DNA of 64,000 bases, taken from Streptomyces spiramyceticus (GTDB taxonomy: Bacteria > Actinomycetota > Actinomycetes > Streptomycetales > Streptomycetaceae). The position numbers and the translations under genes were made by a program. The stretch's first letter is position 1. The number at the start of each line of letters is the position of its first letter. Where the stretch lies: positions 4,761,501-4,825,500 of the forward strand of contig NZ_JARBAX010000001.1 in the NCBI RefSeq assembly GCF_028807635.1, given 5' to 3'. Of the stretch, positions 50,181 to 62,980 are shown one piece after another. A model generated the notes under the pieces. The model did not search any database, was not told the DNA's origin, and worked only from the letters and a program-made list of their open reading frames with translations.

Positions 50181-53100
50181 ATGGACCAACGATCCGACGC
50201 GGCGGGGCCACCGGCGGCGACCCTCGTGCGATCCGACGGGCGGACAGGATTCGCAGGCACCGCCAATGCCCGTATCGCCTCAGGCGCCCGCCGAGCCGCC
50301 CGCGCCCGCGAAGGTGGCCCGGTGAGTGCCCCGGGAGCGCTCCTGACCGGACGGCGGCAGTCGGTGCCCGGCAGCGGGGCGGGTCTGCGCTCCCAGGTTC
50401 TCCTCGCCCTGGTCTGCGGGGGGTACGCCACGGGCGCGGGCCTCGGCTGGGGCTCCCCCGAAGTGGCCCTCGTGATGGGCGACTTCGGTCTCGCCGCCGC
50501 CGCCCTGGTCGCCGCGGTCTCCTGCTGCCTCTACGCACGCGCGCGTGAGAGCCGCTTTCGGCCCGCCTGGCTGCTGTTCGGGGTCTCCTCCGCGATGGCC
50601 GCCTGTGGCAACGCCGTCTGGGGCTGGTACGAGGTGGTGCTGGACCTTCCGGTCCCCTCGCCCTCGTTCGCGGACTTCTTCTTCCTCTGCTTCGGGCCGC
50701 CCGCCATCGTCGGGCTGCTCGTCCTCGCCAAGCGTCCCGTGACCAGAGCCGGCTGGGTCTGCCTCGCGCTGGACTCCTGGCTCATCGGCGGCTCGCTGCT
50801 CACCCTCTCCTGGAGCCTCGCCCTCGCGCACACCGCGCAGTTCGAGGGCAAGAGCGTGGCCCACGCCGCGCTCCTGCTCGCGTACCCACTGCTCGACATC
50901 GCACTGGTCAGCATGGTCCTCGCGCTGCACTTCCGGCGCTCCAACGCCAACCGCACCGCGATCAACACCGCCATCGCCGCCCTCGCCCTGACCGTGCTGT
51001 GCGACGCCTTGTTCACCTCGCCGCTGCTGCGCGAGGACTACCGCTCGGGCCAGCTCCTCGACGCGGGCTGGTTCGCCGGCTCGCTGCTCCTCGCCTACGC
51101 GCCCTGGGGCGCGCGCCGCGCGGGGCAGTGGGGGGAGGGCGCTCCGCACGGCCGGAGCACTCGCAACCCGAGCAGCCGCCCCATCGGCGGCTCACTCGCC
51201 GCCCTCACGCCGTACCTCGCCGCAGCGGTCTGCACCCTCGGCATCCTGTACAACGTCATCGAGGGCCGCCGCCCCGACCGGGTGGTCGTCCTCACCGGCT
51301 GCACGGTCGTGCTCGCCCTGGTCGTACGCCAGGGGATCATGCTCCTCGACAACATCTCCCTCACCCAGGAACTGGCGCAGAAGGAGAACCACTTCCGCTC
51401 CCTGGTGCAGGGATCGAGCGACGTCATCATGATCGCCGCACCCACCGGCATACTGCGGTACGTCAGCCCCGCCGCCTCCGGCGTCTACGGACGCGAGGCC
51501 GAAGAACTCATCGGTTCCGAGCTCGCCTCGCTCATCCACTCCGAGGATCTGGGGAGAGTCGTCCACGAAGTCCGCCGGTTCCTCGCCGCTCCTCCCGCCG
51601 AGGAGCCGACGACCCGGATCGAATGCCGGTTCAAGTCGGGTACGGGGGAGTGGCTCAATGTCGAGTCCACCGTCAACAGGCACCAGGGCGGCCTGATCTT
51701 CAACAGCCGCGACGTGACCGAACGGGTCCGTCTCCAGGCCCAGCTGCAGCACAACGCCGAGCACGACCCGCTCACCGACCTGCCCAACCGCGCCCTGTTC
51801 ACCGCCCGCGTCCGCCAGGCCCTCGGCGGCCGAAGGCACGGCGACCCCGGCACCGCCGTGCTCTTCATCGACCTCGACGGTTTCAAGGCGGTGAACGACA
51901 CCATCGGCCACCAAGCCGGCGACGAGCTGCTGATCCAGGCCGCCCGCCGCCTCCAGGACTCCGTACGGGCGGGGGACACCGCCGCCCGGCTCGGCGGCGA
52001 CGAGTTCGCCGCCCTCATCCTCGGCGAGGGCGCCCGCGACCAGGCCGCCCGCGAATGCCAGGTCCTGGAGATCGCCGACCGGCTGCGGCTCACGATCTCC
52101 CAGCCCTACCGGATCGGCAACAACGAGGTACGGGTCGCCGCGTCGATCGGCGTCGCCTTCGCCGAGCCCGGCGTGACCCCCACCGACCTCATGCGCAACG
52201 CAGACCTCGCCATGTACCGCGCGAAGGCGGCCGGCAAGGACCGCGTCGAGCTGTACGCCCCGCAGATGCAGGCCGACGTGGTCCGCAAGACCGAACTGGC
52301 CACCCGGCTGCGCACCGCACTCCACGACGGCGAGTTCGCACTGCTTCACCAGCCCGTGGTGAGCCTCGCCACCGGCCGTATCGCCTCCGTCGCTGCCCAG
52401 GCGCGCTGGCGGTCCGCCCAGGGCATCCTCTTCACGCCCGCCGAGTTCCTGCGGGTCGCCGACGCGGGCGACACCCCGGAAAGCGCCCGCACGTCCGAGC
52501 TCGGCCGCTGGCTGCTCGAAGAGGCCGTCGAGCAGGCCGCCGAGCGCCACCGCGCGGGCCACGAAGTGCCCGTGTCGGTCCGGCTCACGGCCCGCAGGCT
52601 CGTCGACCGGTCGATTCCGCTCGGCTCGATCGAGGCCCTCCTCACCCGGCACGGGCTGCCGTCCGGGGCACTGATGATCGAGCTGGCCGACAGCGACCCG
52701 CGGATCTCCTTCGACGAGCTGGAACGTCGCCTGGTGTCCCTGCGCAGACTTGGTGTCCGGATCGCGCTCGACGGCTTCGGCAGCGGTTACGCCGCCATCA
52801 ACGCGCTGCGCCGGCTCCCCATCGACGTACTGAAACTGGACCGGGGCCTGGTCGAGGGCGTCGTCGAGTCCGCCCGGCTGCACAAGATCACCAGCGGGCT
52901 GCTCCGGATCGCCGGCGACCTCGGCATGCAGTCCGTGGCGGACGGTGTGGACGTACCCGAGCAGGTGCTCGCCCTGCGCGCCATGGGGTGCACGCACGGG
53001 CAGGGCATGGCCTTCTCCGGGCCGCTCGACGAGTACCGGCTGCGGCGCGCGCTGGTGCGCGGCGAATTTCCGGTGCCCGGCGGGGCTGCGCAGCCTGTAC

Positions 53101-53207
53101 TGGCGGGCGGGGTGCTTCCCGTGCGCCACGTGGGCGCGAACGGCGGCGATGCGCTCAGCCTTCCGCCATTGCGCTCAAATAGTGAGACGCCCGTCCCACC
53201 TACTTGA
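50181..53207 (+). CDS. Membrane-bound PAS-GGDEF-EAL protein with a degenerate EAL (CdgF-like)
   Basis: A protein of 1008 residues from this start; GTGs at 50076 and 50322 are alternatives. Order: about eight membrane helices, a PAS domain (NHFRSLVQGSSDVIMIAAPT), a GGDEF domain with intact GGDEF (605-609), then an EAL-type domain. The catalytic EAL reads AAQ (738-740), DDFGTG is DGFGSG (864-869), KIDRSF is KLDRGL and AEGVE is ADGVD. The phosphodiesterase site is therefore probably dead, whereas the diguanylate cyclase site is intact. The position just before ilvB matches SCO5511 (CdgF) of S. coelicolor as I recall. It would make c-di-GMP or bind it at the EAL. Confidence 0.85.
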   Translation: MDQRSDAAGPPAATLVRSDGRTGFAGTANARIASGARRAARAREGGPVSAPGALLTGRRQSVPGSGAGLRSQVLLALVCGGYATGAGLGWGSPEVALVMGDFGLAAAALVAAVSCCLYARARESRFRPAWLLFGVSSAMAACGNAVWGWYEVVLDLPVPSPSFADFFFLCFGPPAIVGLLVLAKRPVTRAGWVCLALDSWLIGGSLLTLSWSLALAHTAQFEGKSVAHAALLLAYPLLDIALVSMVLALHFRRSNANRTAINTAIAALALTVLCDALFTSPLLREDYRSGQLLDAGWFAGSLLLAYAPWGARRAGQWGEGAPHGRSTRNPSSRPIGGSLAALTPYLAAAVCTLGILYNVIEGRRPDRVVVLTGCTVVLALVVRQGIMLLDNISLTQELAQKENHFRSLVQGSSDVIMIAAPTGILRYVSPAASGVYGREAEELIGSELASLIHSEDLGRVVHEVRRFLAAPPAEEPTTRIECRFKSGTGEWLNVESTVNRHQGGLIFNSRDVTERVRLQAQLQHNAEHDPLTDLPNRALFTARVRQALGGRRHGDPGTAVLFIDLDGFKAVNDTIGHQAGDELLIQAARRLQDSVRAGDTAARLGGDEFAALILGEGARDQAARECQVLEIADRLRLTISQPYRIGNNEVRVAASIGVAFAEPGVTPTDLMRNADLAMYRAKAAGKDRVELYAPQMQADVVRKTELATRLRTALHDGEFALLHQPVVSLATGRIASVAAQARWRSAQGILFTPAEFLRVADAGDTPESARTSELGRWLLEEAVEQAAERHRAGHEVPVSVRLTARRLVDRSIPLGSIEALLTRHGLPSGALMIELADSDPRISFDELERRLVSLRRLGVRIALDGFGSGYAAINALRRLPIDVLKLDRGLVEGVVESARLHKITSGLLRIAGDLGMQSVADGVDVPEQVLALRAMGCTHGQGMAFSGPLDEYRLRRALVRGEFPVPGGAAQPVLAGGVLPVRHVGANGGDALSLPPLRSNSETPVPPT

Positions 53208-53240
53208 CACACCCGGTGCGCCGGAGGGAGGGTCAGAGCC

Positions 53241-53282
53241 ATGCGCACCCGAATTCTCGTACTTGGAAAGCGCGTCGGCTGA
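53241..53282 (+). CDS. ilv leader peptide
   Basis: A 13-codon open frame, MRTRILVLGKRVG, with GGAGGGAGGG upstream. Ile-Leu-Val-Leu in a row and a further Val make it rich in branched-chain residues, as for ilv attenuation leaders in actinobacteria. Slow translation when the charged tRNAs run short would favour the antiterminator over the following hairpin. Confidence 0.75.
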   Translation: MRTRILVLGKRVG

Positions 53283-53283
53283 A

Positions 53284-53355
53284 GCAGGGAGTAGACCCCC
53301 TGCAGACCGCACCGGCGCGCTCCCCTCGCTTGCCTCACGGCACGGGGGGTTTTTT
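53284..53355 (+). terminator. Attenuator of the ilvBNC operon
   Basis: A first hairpin GCAGGG...CCCTGC (53284-53303) follows the leader stop. Then a terminator: CTCCCC (53320) pairs with GGGGGG, enclosing a TGCC-TCAC-GGCA hairpin, followed by a run of six T at 53350-53355. The structure is the classic leader peptide plus rho-independent terminator and lies about 55 bases before the ilvB ATG. Confidence 0.75.
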
Positions 53356-53409
53356 GTTGCACTGGCGCTTCGCAAATCCGCGTAAAATACCCTCAGCTTC
53401 GAGAAGAGA

Positions 53410-55293
53410 ATGCCGATGACCGAGCAGGCCTCCGGGGCCCACCATCCGCAGCCGCGGCCCCGCAACGGCGGACACCACGCCGCCACTGTCGAGCACGTGA
53501 CGGGCGCCCAGTCGCTCATCCGTTCTCTCGAGGAAGTGGGAGCCGACACGGTATTCGGCATTCCCGGCGGCGCCATCCTGCCGGCGTACGACCCGCTGAT
53601 GGACTCCTCGAAGGTTCGCCACGTCCTCGTCCGCCACGAGCAGGGCGCCGGCCACGCGGCCACGGGCTACGCCCAGGCCACGGGCAAGGTCGGCGTCTGC
53701 ATGGCCACCTCCGGCCCCGGCGCAACCAACCTGGTCACGCCGATCGCCGACGCCCACATGGACTCCGTCCCCATGGTCGCGATCACCGGCCAGGTCGCCT
53801 CCAAGGCGATCGGCACGGACGCCTTCCAGGAGGCGGACATCGTCGGCATCACCATGCCGATCACCAAGCACAACTTCCTGGTCACCAAGGCCGAGGACAT
53901 CCCGCGCACCATCGCCGAGGCGTTCCACATCGCCTCGACCGGACGCCCCGGCCCGGTCCTCGTCGACATCGCCAAGGACGCCCTCCAGGCACAGACGACG
54001 TTCAGCTGGCCGCCCACCCACGACCTGCCCGGCTACCGCCCGGTGACCAAGCCGCACGCCAAGCAGATCCGCGAGGCCGCGAAGCTGATCACCGCGGCCA
54101 AGCGGCCCGTGCTGTACGTCGGCGGCGGCGTCATGAAGGCCAACGCAACCGCCGAGCTGAAGGTCCTCGCCGAGCTCACCGGCGCCCCCGTCACCACCAC
54201 CCTGATGGCGCTGGGCTCCTTCCCCGACAGCCACCCGCTGCACGTGGGAATGCCGGGCATGCATGGTGCGGTCACCGCCGTCACCGCGCTGCAGAAGGCC
54301 GACCTGATCGTCGCCCTCGGAGCCCGCTTCGACGACCGCGTCACCGGCAAGCTGGACAGCTTCGCCCCGTACGCCAAGATCGTCCACGCCGACATCGACC
54401 CGGCCGAGATCGGCAAGAACCGGGCCGCCGACGTGCCGATCGTCGGTGACGCCCGCGAGGTCATCGCCGACCTGGTCCAGGCGGTCCAGGCCGAGCACAC
54501 CGAGGGCAACACCGGCGACTACACCGCCTGGTGGAACGACCTCAACCGCTGGCGTACCGCCTATCCGCTGGGCTATGACCTGCCGGATGACGGCTCGCTT
54601 TCTCCGCAGCAGGTCATCGAGCGCGTCGGACAGCTCGCCCCTGAGGGCACGATCTTTGCCGCGGGCGTCGGCCAGCACCAGATGTGGGCCTCGCACTTCA
54701 TCCAGTACGAGCAGCCCGCGACCTGGCTCAACTCCGGCGGCGCCGGGACGATGGGCTACGCCGTTCCGGCCGCCATGGGCGCCAAGGCCGGCATGCCGGA
54801 CCGTACGGTCTGGGCCATCGACGGCGACGGCTGCTTCCAGATGACCAACCAGGAACTGACCACCTGCGCGCTCAACAACATCCCGATCAAGGTCGCCATC
54901 ATCAACAACGGCGCGCTCGGGATGGTCCGCCAGTGGCAGACCCTGTTCTACAACCAGCGCTACTCCAACACCGTGCTGCACAGCGGCCCGGACGCCACTG
55001 TGTCTGACAGCGGCTCCGCCGCGGGCAAGCAGCCGAGCGCGGGCACCCGCGTCCCGGACTTCGTGAAGCTGTCCGAGGCCATGGGCTGCTACGCGATCCG
55101 CTGTGAGGACCCGGCCGACCTCGACAAGGTCATCGCCGAGGCCAACTCCATCAACGACCGCCCCGTCGTGGTCGACTTCATCGTCCACGAGGACGCCATG
55201 GTGTGGCCGATGGTCGCCGCAGGCACCTCCAACGACGAGGTCATGGCAGCCCGCGGGGTTCGCCCCGACTTCGGCGACAACGAAGACGACTGA
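53410..55293 (+). CDS. ilvB: Acetolactate synthase large subunit
   Basis: A 627-residue ThDP-dependent enzyme making acetolactate and acetohydroxybutyrate, the first common step of valine, leucine and isoleucine synthesis. The catalytic Glu is in [15 protein letters not shown]; the ThDP motif is [12 protein letters not shown] to [13 protein letters not shown] contacts lie in the central domain. An insertion near residue 535 ([18 protein letters not shown]) is typical of streptomycete proteins. An ATG six bases downstream is equally possible as the start. It is controlled by the upstream attenuator and followed by ilvN. Confidence 0.97.
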   Translation: MPMTEQASGAHHPQPRPRNGGHHAATVEHVTGAQSLIRSLEEVGADTVFGIPGGAILPAYDPLMDSSKVRHVLVRHEQGAGHAATGYAQATGKVGVCMATSGPGATNLVTPIADAHMDSVPMVAITGQVASKAIGTDAFQEADIVGITMPITKHNFLVTKAEDIPRTIAEAFHIASTGRPGPVLVDIAKDALQAQTTFSWPPTHDLPGYRPVTKPHAKQIREAAKLITAAKRPVLYVGGGVMKANATAELKVLAELTGAPVTTTLMALGSFPDSHPLHVGMPGMHGAVTAVTALQKADLIVALGARFDDRVTGKLDSFAPYAKIVHADIDPAEIGKNRAADVPIVGDAREVIADLVQAVQAEHTEGNTGDYTAWWNDLNRWRTAYPLGYDLPDDGSLSPQQVIERVGQLAPEGTIFAAGVGQHQMWASHFIQYEQPATWLNSGGAGTMGYAVPAAMGAKAGMPDRTVWAIDGDGCFQMTNQELTTCALNNIPIKVAIINNGALGMVRQWQTLFYNQRYSNTVLHSGPDATVSDSGSAAGKQPSAGTRVPDFVKLSEAMGCYAIRCEDPADLDKVIAEANSINDRPVVVDFIVHEDAMVWPMVAAGTSNDEVMAARGVRPDFGDNEDD

Positions 55294-55318
55294 GAAGACG
55301 AGAGAGAGATTCAAGCCC

Positions 55319-55846
55319 ATGTCGAAGCACACCCTCTCCGTCCTGGTCGAGAACAAGCCGGGCGTCCTCGCGCGGATCACGGCCCTGTTCTCCCGCCGCG
55401 GGTTCAACATCGACTCCCTCGCGGTCGGGACCACCGAGCACCCCGAGATCTCGCGCATCACCATCGTGGTGAACGTGATCGAGGCCCTGCCGCTGGAGCA
55501 GGTGACGAAGCAGCTCAACAAGCTCGTCAACGTACTGAAGATCGTCGAACTTGAGCCCGCTGCCGCGATCCAGCGTGAGCTTGTTCTGGTGAAGGTCCGG
55601 GCCGACAACGAGACCCGCTCCCAGATCGTCGAGATCGTCCAGTTGTTCCGCGCCAAGACCGTGGACGTCTCGCCGGAGGCCGTGACCATTGAGGCCACCG
55701 GCGGCGCCGACAAGCTCGAAGCGATGCTCAAGATGCTGGAGCAGTTCGGTATCAAGGAGCTCGTCCAGTCCGGAACGATCGCCATAGGGCGCGGCTCCCG
55801 GTCGATCACGGACCGCAGCCTGCGCGCCCTCGACCGCTCCGCCTGA
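55319..55846 (+). CDS. ilvN: Acetolactate synthase small (regulatory) subunit
   Basis: A 175-residue regulatory subunit that stimulates IlvB and confers valine feedback inhibition. The N-terminal ACT domain (TLSVLVENKPGVLARITALF, then SRRGFNIDSLAVG) binds valine; a C-terminal half (KTVDVSPEAVTIEATGGADK) is typical. It is 25 bases downstream of ilvB with AGAGAGAGA before the ATG. Confidence 0.97.
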   Translation: MSKHTLSVLVENKPGVLARITALFSRRGFNIDSLAVGTTEHPEISRITIVVNVIEALPLEQVTKQLNKLVNVLKIVELEPAAAIQRELVLVKVRADNETRSQIVEIVQLFRAKTVDVSPEAVTIEATGGADKLEAMLKMLEQFGIKELVQSGTIAIGRGSRSITDRSLRALDRSA

Positions 55847-56974
<1,128 letters not shown>

Positions 56975-56982
56975 GCCTCGGA

Positions 56983-57019
56983 AACGGGGGGCCGTGGCCG
57001 TGCGCCGCGGCCCCCCGTT
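56983..57019 (+). terminator. Terminator after ilvC
   Basis: A 12-bp perfect stem (AACGGGGGGCCG and complement) with a 13-base loop starts nine bases after the ilvC stop. No long U tract. Confidence 0.75.
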
Positions 57020-57095
57020 GCACAACTGGACAGAACGTCCAGCCACGGACGGGTGATCCTTCCGCGGAGGCGGAAGACGCTCCCCCCGGCGCCAC

Positions 57096-57101
57096 TAGAC
57101 T
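57096..57101 (+). promoter_or_regulatory. -10 element TAGACT, possible serA promoter
   Basis: TAGACT lies 114 bases before the serA GTG, in the gap after the ilvC terminator. It matches the Streptomyces -10 pattern; the -35 is not clear. Confidence 0.35.
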
Positions 57102-57215
57102 GTTGAATAGATAACGCGTCAGGCCCACAGCGTCGTGCGTCTCACACGCGACCAGCCCCTCCCACCGCCTGCGGCCGTCGGGACGGCCGTCCGCAAAGGA
57201 CCAGTGAGGACTCAC

Positions 57216-58808
57216 GTGAGCTCGAAACCTGTCGTACTCATCGCTGAAGAGCTGTCGCCGGCCACAGTCGACGCCCTGGGCCCCGACTTCGAGATCCGGC
57301 ACTGCAACGGCGCCGACCGCGCCGAGCTGCTGCCGGCCATCGCCGACGTGGACGCGATTCTCGTCCGCTCCGCGACGAAGGTCGATGCCGAGGCAATCGC
57401 CGCCGCGAAGAAGCTCCGCGTCGTCGCCCGTGCGGGCGTCGGCCTCGACAACGTCGACGTCTCCGCCGCCACCAAGGCGGGCGTCATGGTCGTCAACGCG
57501 CCGACGTCGAACATCGTCACCGCCGCCGAGCTCGCCTGCGGCCTGCTCGTCGCCACCGCGCGCAACATCCCCCAGGCCAACACCGCCCTCAAGAACGGCG
57601 AGTGGAAGCGCTCCAAGTACACGGGCGTCGAGCTGAGCGAGAAGACGCTGGGCGTCGTCGGCCTCGGCCGCATCGGTGTCCTCGTCGCGCAGCGCATGTC
57701 GGCCTTCGGCATGAAGATCGTGGCGTACGACCCCTACGTGCAGCCCGCGCGGGCCGCCCAGATGGGCGTCAAGCTGCTCTCGCTCGACGAGCTGCTCGAA
57801 GTCTCGGACTTCATCACGGTCCACCTCCCCAAGACCCCCGAGACGCTCGGCCTCATCGGCCACGACGCGCTCCACAAGGTCAAGCCGGAGGTCCGGATCG
57901 TCAACGCCGCGCGCGGCGGGATCGTCGACGAGGAGGCGCTGGCCTCCGCCCTCAAGGAGGGCCGCGTCGCGGCCGCCGGTCTGGACGTGTACGCGAAGGA
58001 GCCCTGCACGGACTCCCCGCTGTTCGAGTTCGACCAGGTCGTCGCCACCCCGCACCTCGGTGCCTCCACCGACGAGGCGCAGGAGAAGGCGGGCATCGCG
58101 GTCGCCAAGTCCGTGCGTCTCGCGCTCGCCGGTGAGCTCGTGCCGGACGCGGTCAACGTCCAGGGCGGTGTCATCGCCGAGGACGTACGCCCCGGTCTGC
58201 CGCTCGCCGAGAAGCTGGGCCGGATGTTCACCGCGCTGGCGGGCGAGGTCGCGGTGCGTCTCGATGTCGAGGTGTACGGCGAGATCACCCAGCACGACGT
58301 CAAGGTGCTCGAACTGAGCGCCCTGAAGGGTGTCTTCGAGGACGTCGTCGACGAGACCGTTTCGTATGTCAACGCGCCGCTCTTCGCGCAGGAGCGCGGT
58401 GTGGAGGTCCGGCTCACGACGAGCTCGGAGTCCCCGGACCACAAGAACGTCGTCACCGTGCGCGGCACGCTCTCCGACGGTGAGGAGGTCTCGGTCTCCG
58501 GCACGCTGTCGGGCCCCAAGCACCTCCAGAAGATCGTCGGGATCGGCGAGCACGACATCGACCTGACACTGGCCGACTACATGGTCGTCCTGAGCTACCA
58601 GGACCGTCCCGGTGTCGTCGGTACGGTCGGCCGGATCCTCGGGGAGGGCGGCCTGAACATCGCGGGCATGCAGGTCTCGCGCGCGGATCAGGGTGGGGAG
58701 GCGCTGGCCGTTCTGTCGGTCGACGACACGGTCCCGGCGGCGGTTCTCACGGAGATCGCGGACGAGATCGGCGCGTCTTCGGCGCGGTTCGTGAACCTCT
58801 CGGACTGA
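57216..58808 (+). CDS. serA: D-3-phosphoglycerate dehydrogenase
   Basis: A 530-residue enzyme starting serine synthesis by oxidising 3-phosphoglycerate. The NAD motif is VGLGRIGVLVAQR, with catalytic Arg in VNAARGGIVDE, Glu near DVYAKEP and His in TPHLGAS. The long form has an intervening domain and a C-terminal ACT domain (YQDRPGVVGTVGRILGEGGL) that binds serine for feedback. GAGGA precedes the GTG start. A perfect palindrome terminates it. Confidence 0.97.
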   Translation: MSSKPVVLIAEELSPATVDALGPDFEIRHCNGADRAELLPAIADVDAILVRSATKVDAEAIAAAKKLRVVARAGVGLDNVDVSAATKAGVMVVNAPTSNIVTAAELACGLLVATARNIPQANTALKNGEWKRSKYTGVELSEKTLGVVGLGRIGVLVAQRMSAFGMKIVAYDPYVQPARAAQMGVKLLSLDELLEVSDFITVHLPKTPETLGLIGHDALHKVKPEVRIVNAARGGIVDEEALASALKEGRVAAAGLDVYAKEPCTDSPLFEFDQVVATPHLGASTDEAQEKAGIAVAKSVRLALAGELVPDAVNVQGGVIAEDVRPGLPLAEKLGRMFTALAGEVAVRLDVEVYGEITQHDVKVLELSALKGVFEDVVDETVSYVNAPLFAQERGVEVRLTTSSESPDHKNVVTVRGTLSDGEEVSVSGTLSGPKHLQKIVGIGEHDIDLTLADYMVVLSYQDRPGVVGTVGRILGEGGLNIAGMQVSRADQGGEALAVLSVDDTVPAAVLTEIADEIGASSARFVNLSD

Positions 58809-58828
58809 GTTCCCGCACGTACGCGGTG

Positions 58829-58868
58829 CGCACCCGGTGCCTGGACGATCGTCCAGGCACCGGGTGCG
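58829..58868 (+). terminator. Perfect 40-bp palindrome after serA
   Basis: Uninterrupted inverted repeat with 20-base arms, 20 bases after the serA stop. It lies in the 110-base space before the convergent regulator gene and could act for both strands. Confidence 0.8.
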
Positions 58869-58918
58869 TTGCTGTGTGGGGCGGGTACCGGAGAGAAGCG
58901 CCCTGGCCGACCCAGGCG

Positions 58919-60076
58919 CTACAGGCGTGCCGCCTTCAGCGACATGTGCAGCAGTAGACGGTCCTCGCCGTCGTGGAGGTTCAGGCCCGTGAGCTGTTCC
59001 ACGCGGGACAGGCGGTAGTAGAGCGTCTGGCGGTGGATGTTCAGGGCCGATGCCGTGCGGCCCGCCTGGCCCGCGCAGTCCAGGAATGCCTCCGCCGTGC
59101 GGGCGAGTTCGGCGTGTGCCGGTTCGAGCAGGGGGCGTACGGCAGGGTCCACGGGGTGACCGGGGCCGCTGTCCGGGAGTGCGGCCAGCAGGCGGTACGG
59201 GCCGATCGCCGACCACTCCGCGACCGGGCCGAGATGGGGCCGCGCCAGCGCCGCGCGGGCCGCGGCCGAGGCTTCGCGCCAGGCGCCCGGCAGGTCGTCC
59301 AGTGTGCGTGCAGGGTTGCCGATGCCTACGACCGGGCCCGCCACCGCGAGCAGGGTCGTGGCCGCCTGGTGGGCGGGGGCGAGGTCCGTCGGCGTACGGA
59401 GCCGGATCAGCGCCGCGAGGCGGGGACCGGCCGGACCGGGCACCGGGAGCAGGCAGAGAGCTGCCGCGCCCGGGACCGTACGCGCGCCCGGCACCGGATC
59501 CGCCCACGGCGCGACGCACAGCAGGGCGTACGTACCCCCGTCGCCAAGGGCCGTACGCAGCGAGTCCAGCGCATCGGCCCGGCGCTCGGCGGAGTCCGAG
59601 ACGAGCAGCGTCCGCAGATGCGGGCCGAGGTCGGCGCGGGCGCGGGCCTCGTCCGCCAGGAGCGCCCCGATCCGGGCGCACACCGCCATCGCAGGACCCG
59701 GGACGGGGGCCGGCGGCCCTTCGCCGTCCCCGGCGAGCAGCCATACATAGCCGTAGACGGTGCCCCGATGGCGTACAGGAAGACACAGCCTGCCGCGCAG
59801 GACGCCCGCGGCGGGGTCGGCCGGGATGTACACGGGGTCTTCCGCGGTCGCGATGCCGAATTTCTCGAACCAGGCCCGCACCTCCGCCGTCGAGCGCCGG
59901 GTGAGGATCGAACGCGTACGGACCGGGTCCAGGGTTGCTTCGTCGAAGCCGCTGCCGCTGTCGTGCGCGCCGAACGCGATCAGCTTGAAGTCCCGGTCCT
60001 CCAGCGTCGCGGGGGCACCGAGCAGCGCCGAGATCTCGTCGACCAGGTCCTGGTAATCGCCTTTCACGCTTCCCAT
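58919..60076 (-). CDS. PucR family transcriptional regulator of proline catabolism
   Basis: A 385-residue regulator. A central GGDEF-like/PucR region ([10 protein letters not shown] near residue 190) leads to a C-terminal HTH of the PucR/CdaR type: [20 protein letters not shown], then [20 protein letters not shown]. It is divergent from proline dehydrogenase and P5C dehydrogenase genes, the arrangement of PutR/PruR-type activators that respond to proline. The start at 60076 ([11 protein letters not shown]) is chosen; an ATG four codons upstream is possible. Function is inferred from context and family. Confidence 0.82.
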   Translation of the reverse strand: MGSVKGDYQDLVDEISALLGAPATLEDRDFKLIAFGAHDSGSGFDEATLDPVRTRSILTRRSTAEVRAWFEKFGIATAEDPVYIPADPAAGVLRGRLCLPVRHRGTVYGYVWLLAGDGEGPPAPVPGPAMAVCARIGALLADEARARADLGPHLRTLLVSDSAERRADALDSLRTALGDGGTYALLCVAPWADPVPGARTVPGAAALCLLPVPGPAGPRLAALIRLRTPTDLAPAHQAATTLLAVAGPVVGIGNPARTLDDLPGAWREASAAARAALARPHLGPVAEWSAIGPYRLLAALPDSGPGHPVDPAVRPLLEPAHAELARTAEAFLDCAGQAGRTASALNIHRQTLYYRLSRVEQLTGLNLHDGEDRLLLHMSLKAARL

Positions 60077-60239
60077 TCTCGCATCCATTCAGACATCTGT
60101 ATGAGATAGAGGCCACGGATGCGTGACAGCTGTCGATGGCTGAGGATGCGAGCAATCCTTAGATTTCACGGTGGTTATGCGTGCCGTACCGAATTCTCCT
60201 GGTCGCGGCCCCCTTCGAGCCTTTCCCGTGGAGGTGCCC

Positions 60240-61166
60240 GTGCTGGGTCCCGTGATCCTCGCCGCGTCGCGCAGCGACCGAATGCGCCGCTTCGTGTCGG
60301 CTGCCCCGGGCACCAAACAGGTCGTCGCCCGGTTCATCGCCGGTGAGACGGTCGACCAGGTCATTCCGATCGTCCGGGACGCCGCCGACAAGGGGCTGGA
60401 AGTCACCCTGGACGTAGTGGGCGAGGACATCACGACCCGCCAGCAGTCCTTCGCCGCCCGTGACGCGTACCTGGAGCTGATCGAGCACCTCAGGGACCTC
60501 GGCCTGGGCGCGAGGGCCGAGATGTCGGTGAAGCTGTCGATGTTCGGCCAGGCGCTGGCGGGCGGCCACGAGCTTGCGCTGGCCAACGTCCGTCCGGTGG
60601 TCGAGGCCGCCGCGGAGATCGGCACCACGGTCACGCTGGACGCCGAGGACCACACCACCCTCGACTCGATGTTCGCCATCCACGAGGAGCTGCGGAAGGA
60701 CTTCCCGCAGACCGGCTGTGTGATTCAGGCGTACCTCTTCCGCACCGAGGACGACGCGCGCCGCTTGTCCGGCGCCGGCAGCCGCGTCCGTATCGTCAAG
60801 GGCGCCTACAAGGAGCCGGCCACCGTCGCGTTCCAGGACAAGGCCGAGATCGACAAGGCGTACGTCCGGATTCTGAAGATCCTCATGGCCGGTGACGGGT
60901 ACCCGATGATCGGGTCGCACGACCCGCGACTGATTGCCATCAGCCAGGAGCTCGCCCGCCGCGCTGGGCGCAAACTGGATGAGTACGAATTCCAGATGCT
61001 CTACGGGATCCGCAGCGAAGAGCATGTGCGGCTCGCGGCCGAGGGCCACCGGATGCGTGTGTACACCGCGTACGGCACCGACTGGTACGGGTACTTCATG
61101 CGGCGCCTCGCGGAGAAGCCGGCCAACCTGCTGTTCTTCGTCCGCTCGATGATCACCAAGAACTAA
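60240..61166 (+). CDS. Proline dehydrogenase
   Basis: A 308-residue FAD-dependent enzyme oxidising proline to delta-1-pyrroline-5-carboxylate at the membrane. The GTG start with GGAGGTG upstream is better placed than an ATG at 60171. The barrel contains ALAGGHELALANVRPVVEAA and VTLDAEDHTTLD, then QAYLFRTEDDARRL, VRIVKGAYKEP, and the C-terminal EFQMLYGIRSEEHVRLAAEG with YVRP-like VYTAYGTDWYGYFMRRLAEKP. It is a monofunctional enzyme, followed 15 bases later by P5C dehydrogenase, and divergent from the PucR regulator. Confidence 0.94.
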   Translation: MLGPVILAASRSDRMRRFVSAAPGTKQVVARFIAGETVDQVIPIVRDAADKGLEVTLDVVGEDITTRQQSFAARDAYLELIEHLRDLGLGARAEMSVKLSMFGQALAGGHELALANVRPVVEAAAEIGTTVTLDAEDHTTLDSMFAIHEELRKDFPQTGCVIQAYLFRTEDDARRLSGAGSRVRIVKGAYKEPATVAFQDKAEIDKAYVRILKILMAGDGYPMIGSHDPRLIAISQELARRAGRKLDEYEFQMLYGIRSEEHVRLAAEGHRMRVYTAYGTDWYGYFMRRLAEKPANLLFFVRSMITKN

Positions 61167-61181
61167 GGAGTCACGGAACTC

Positions 61182-62813
<1,632 letters not shown>

Positions 62814-62854
62814 CCGCCCGCGCGGTACGCGCCCGCGAGACCCCGCCCCTGTCC

Positions 62855-62878
62855 CGGCCCCCACGCCGGACGGGGGCG
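62855..62878 (+). terminator. Possible terminator after pruA
   Basis: GCCCCC and GGGGGC around an eight-base loop, about 40 bases after the stop. Weak. Confidence 0.4.
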
Positions 62879-62949
62879 GTTCGCGTTCCGGGCGGCGCTC
62901 TTTCCCCCCAAGGACACTGACGCCCGGGTCCCCGCGCGGCCTTGTGGGA

Positions 62950-62966
62950 TGACAATGGGCATGTCA
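62950..62966. promoter_or_regulatory. Short inverted repeat upstream of the protease gene
   Basis: TGACA and TGTCA arms with a seven-base spacer, 55 bases before the protease ATG. A possible operator; the arms are too short for confidence. Confidence 0.3.
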
Positions 62967-62980
62967 AATTCCTCAGTGGT

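Noticed and set aside
53204..53209. TTGACA as a -35 box for ilvB
   Set aside because: It overlaps the stop of the upstream gene and no -10-like hexamer follows 16-19 bases later; the downstream region is G-rich.
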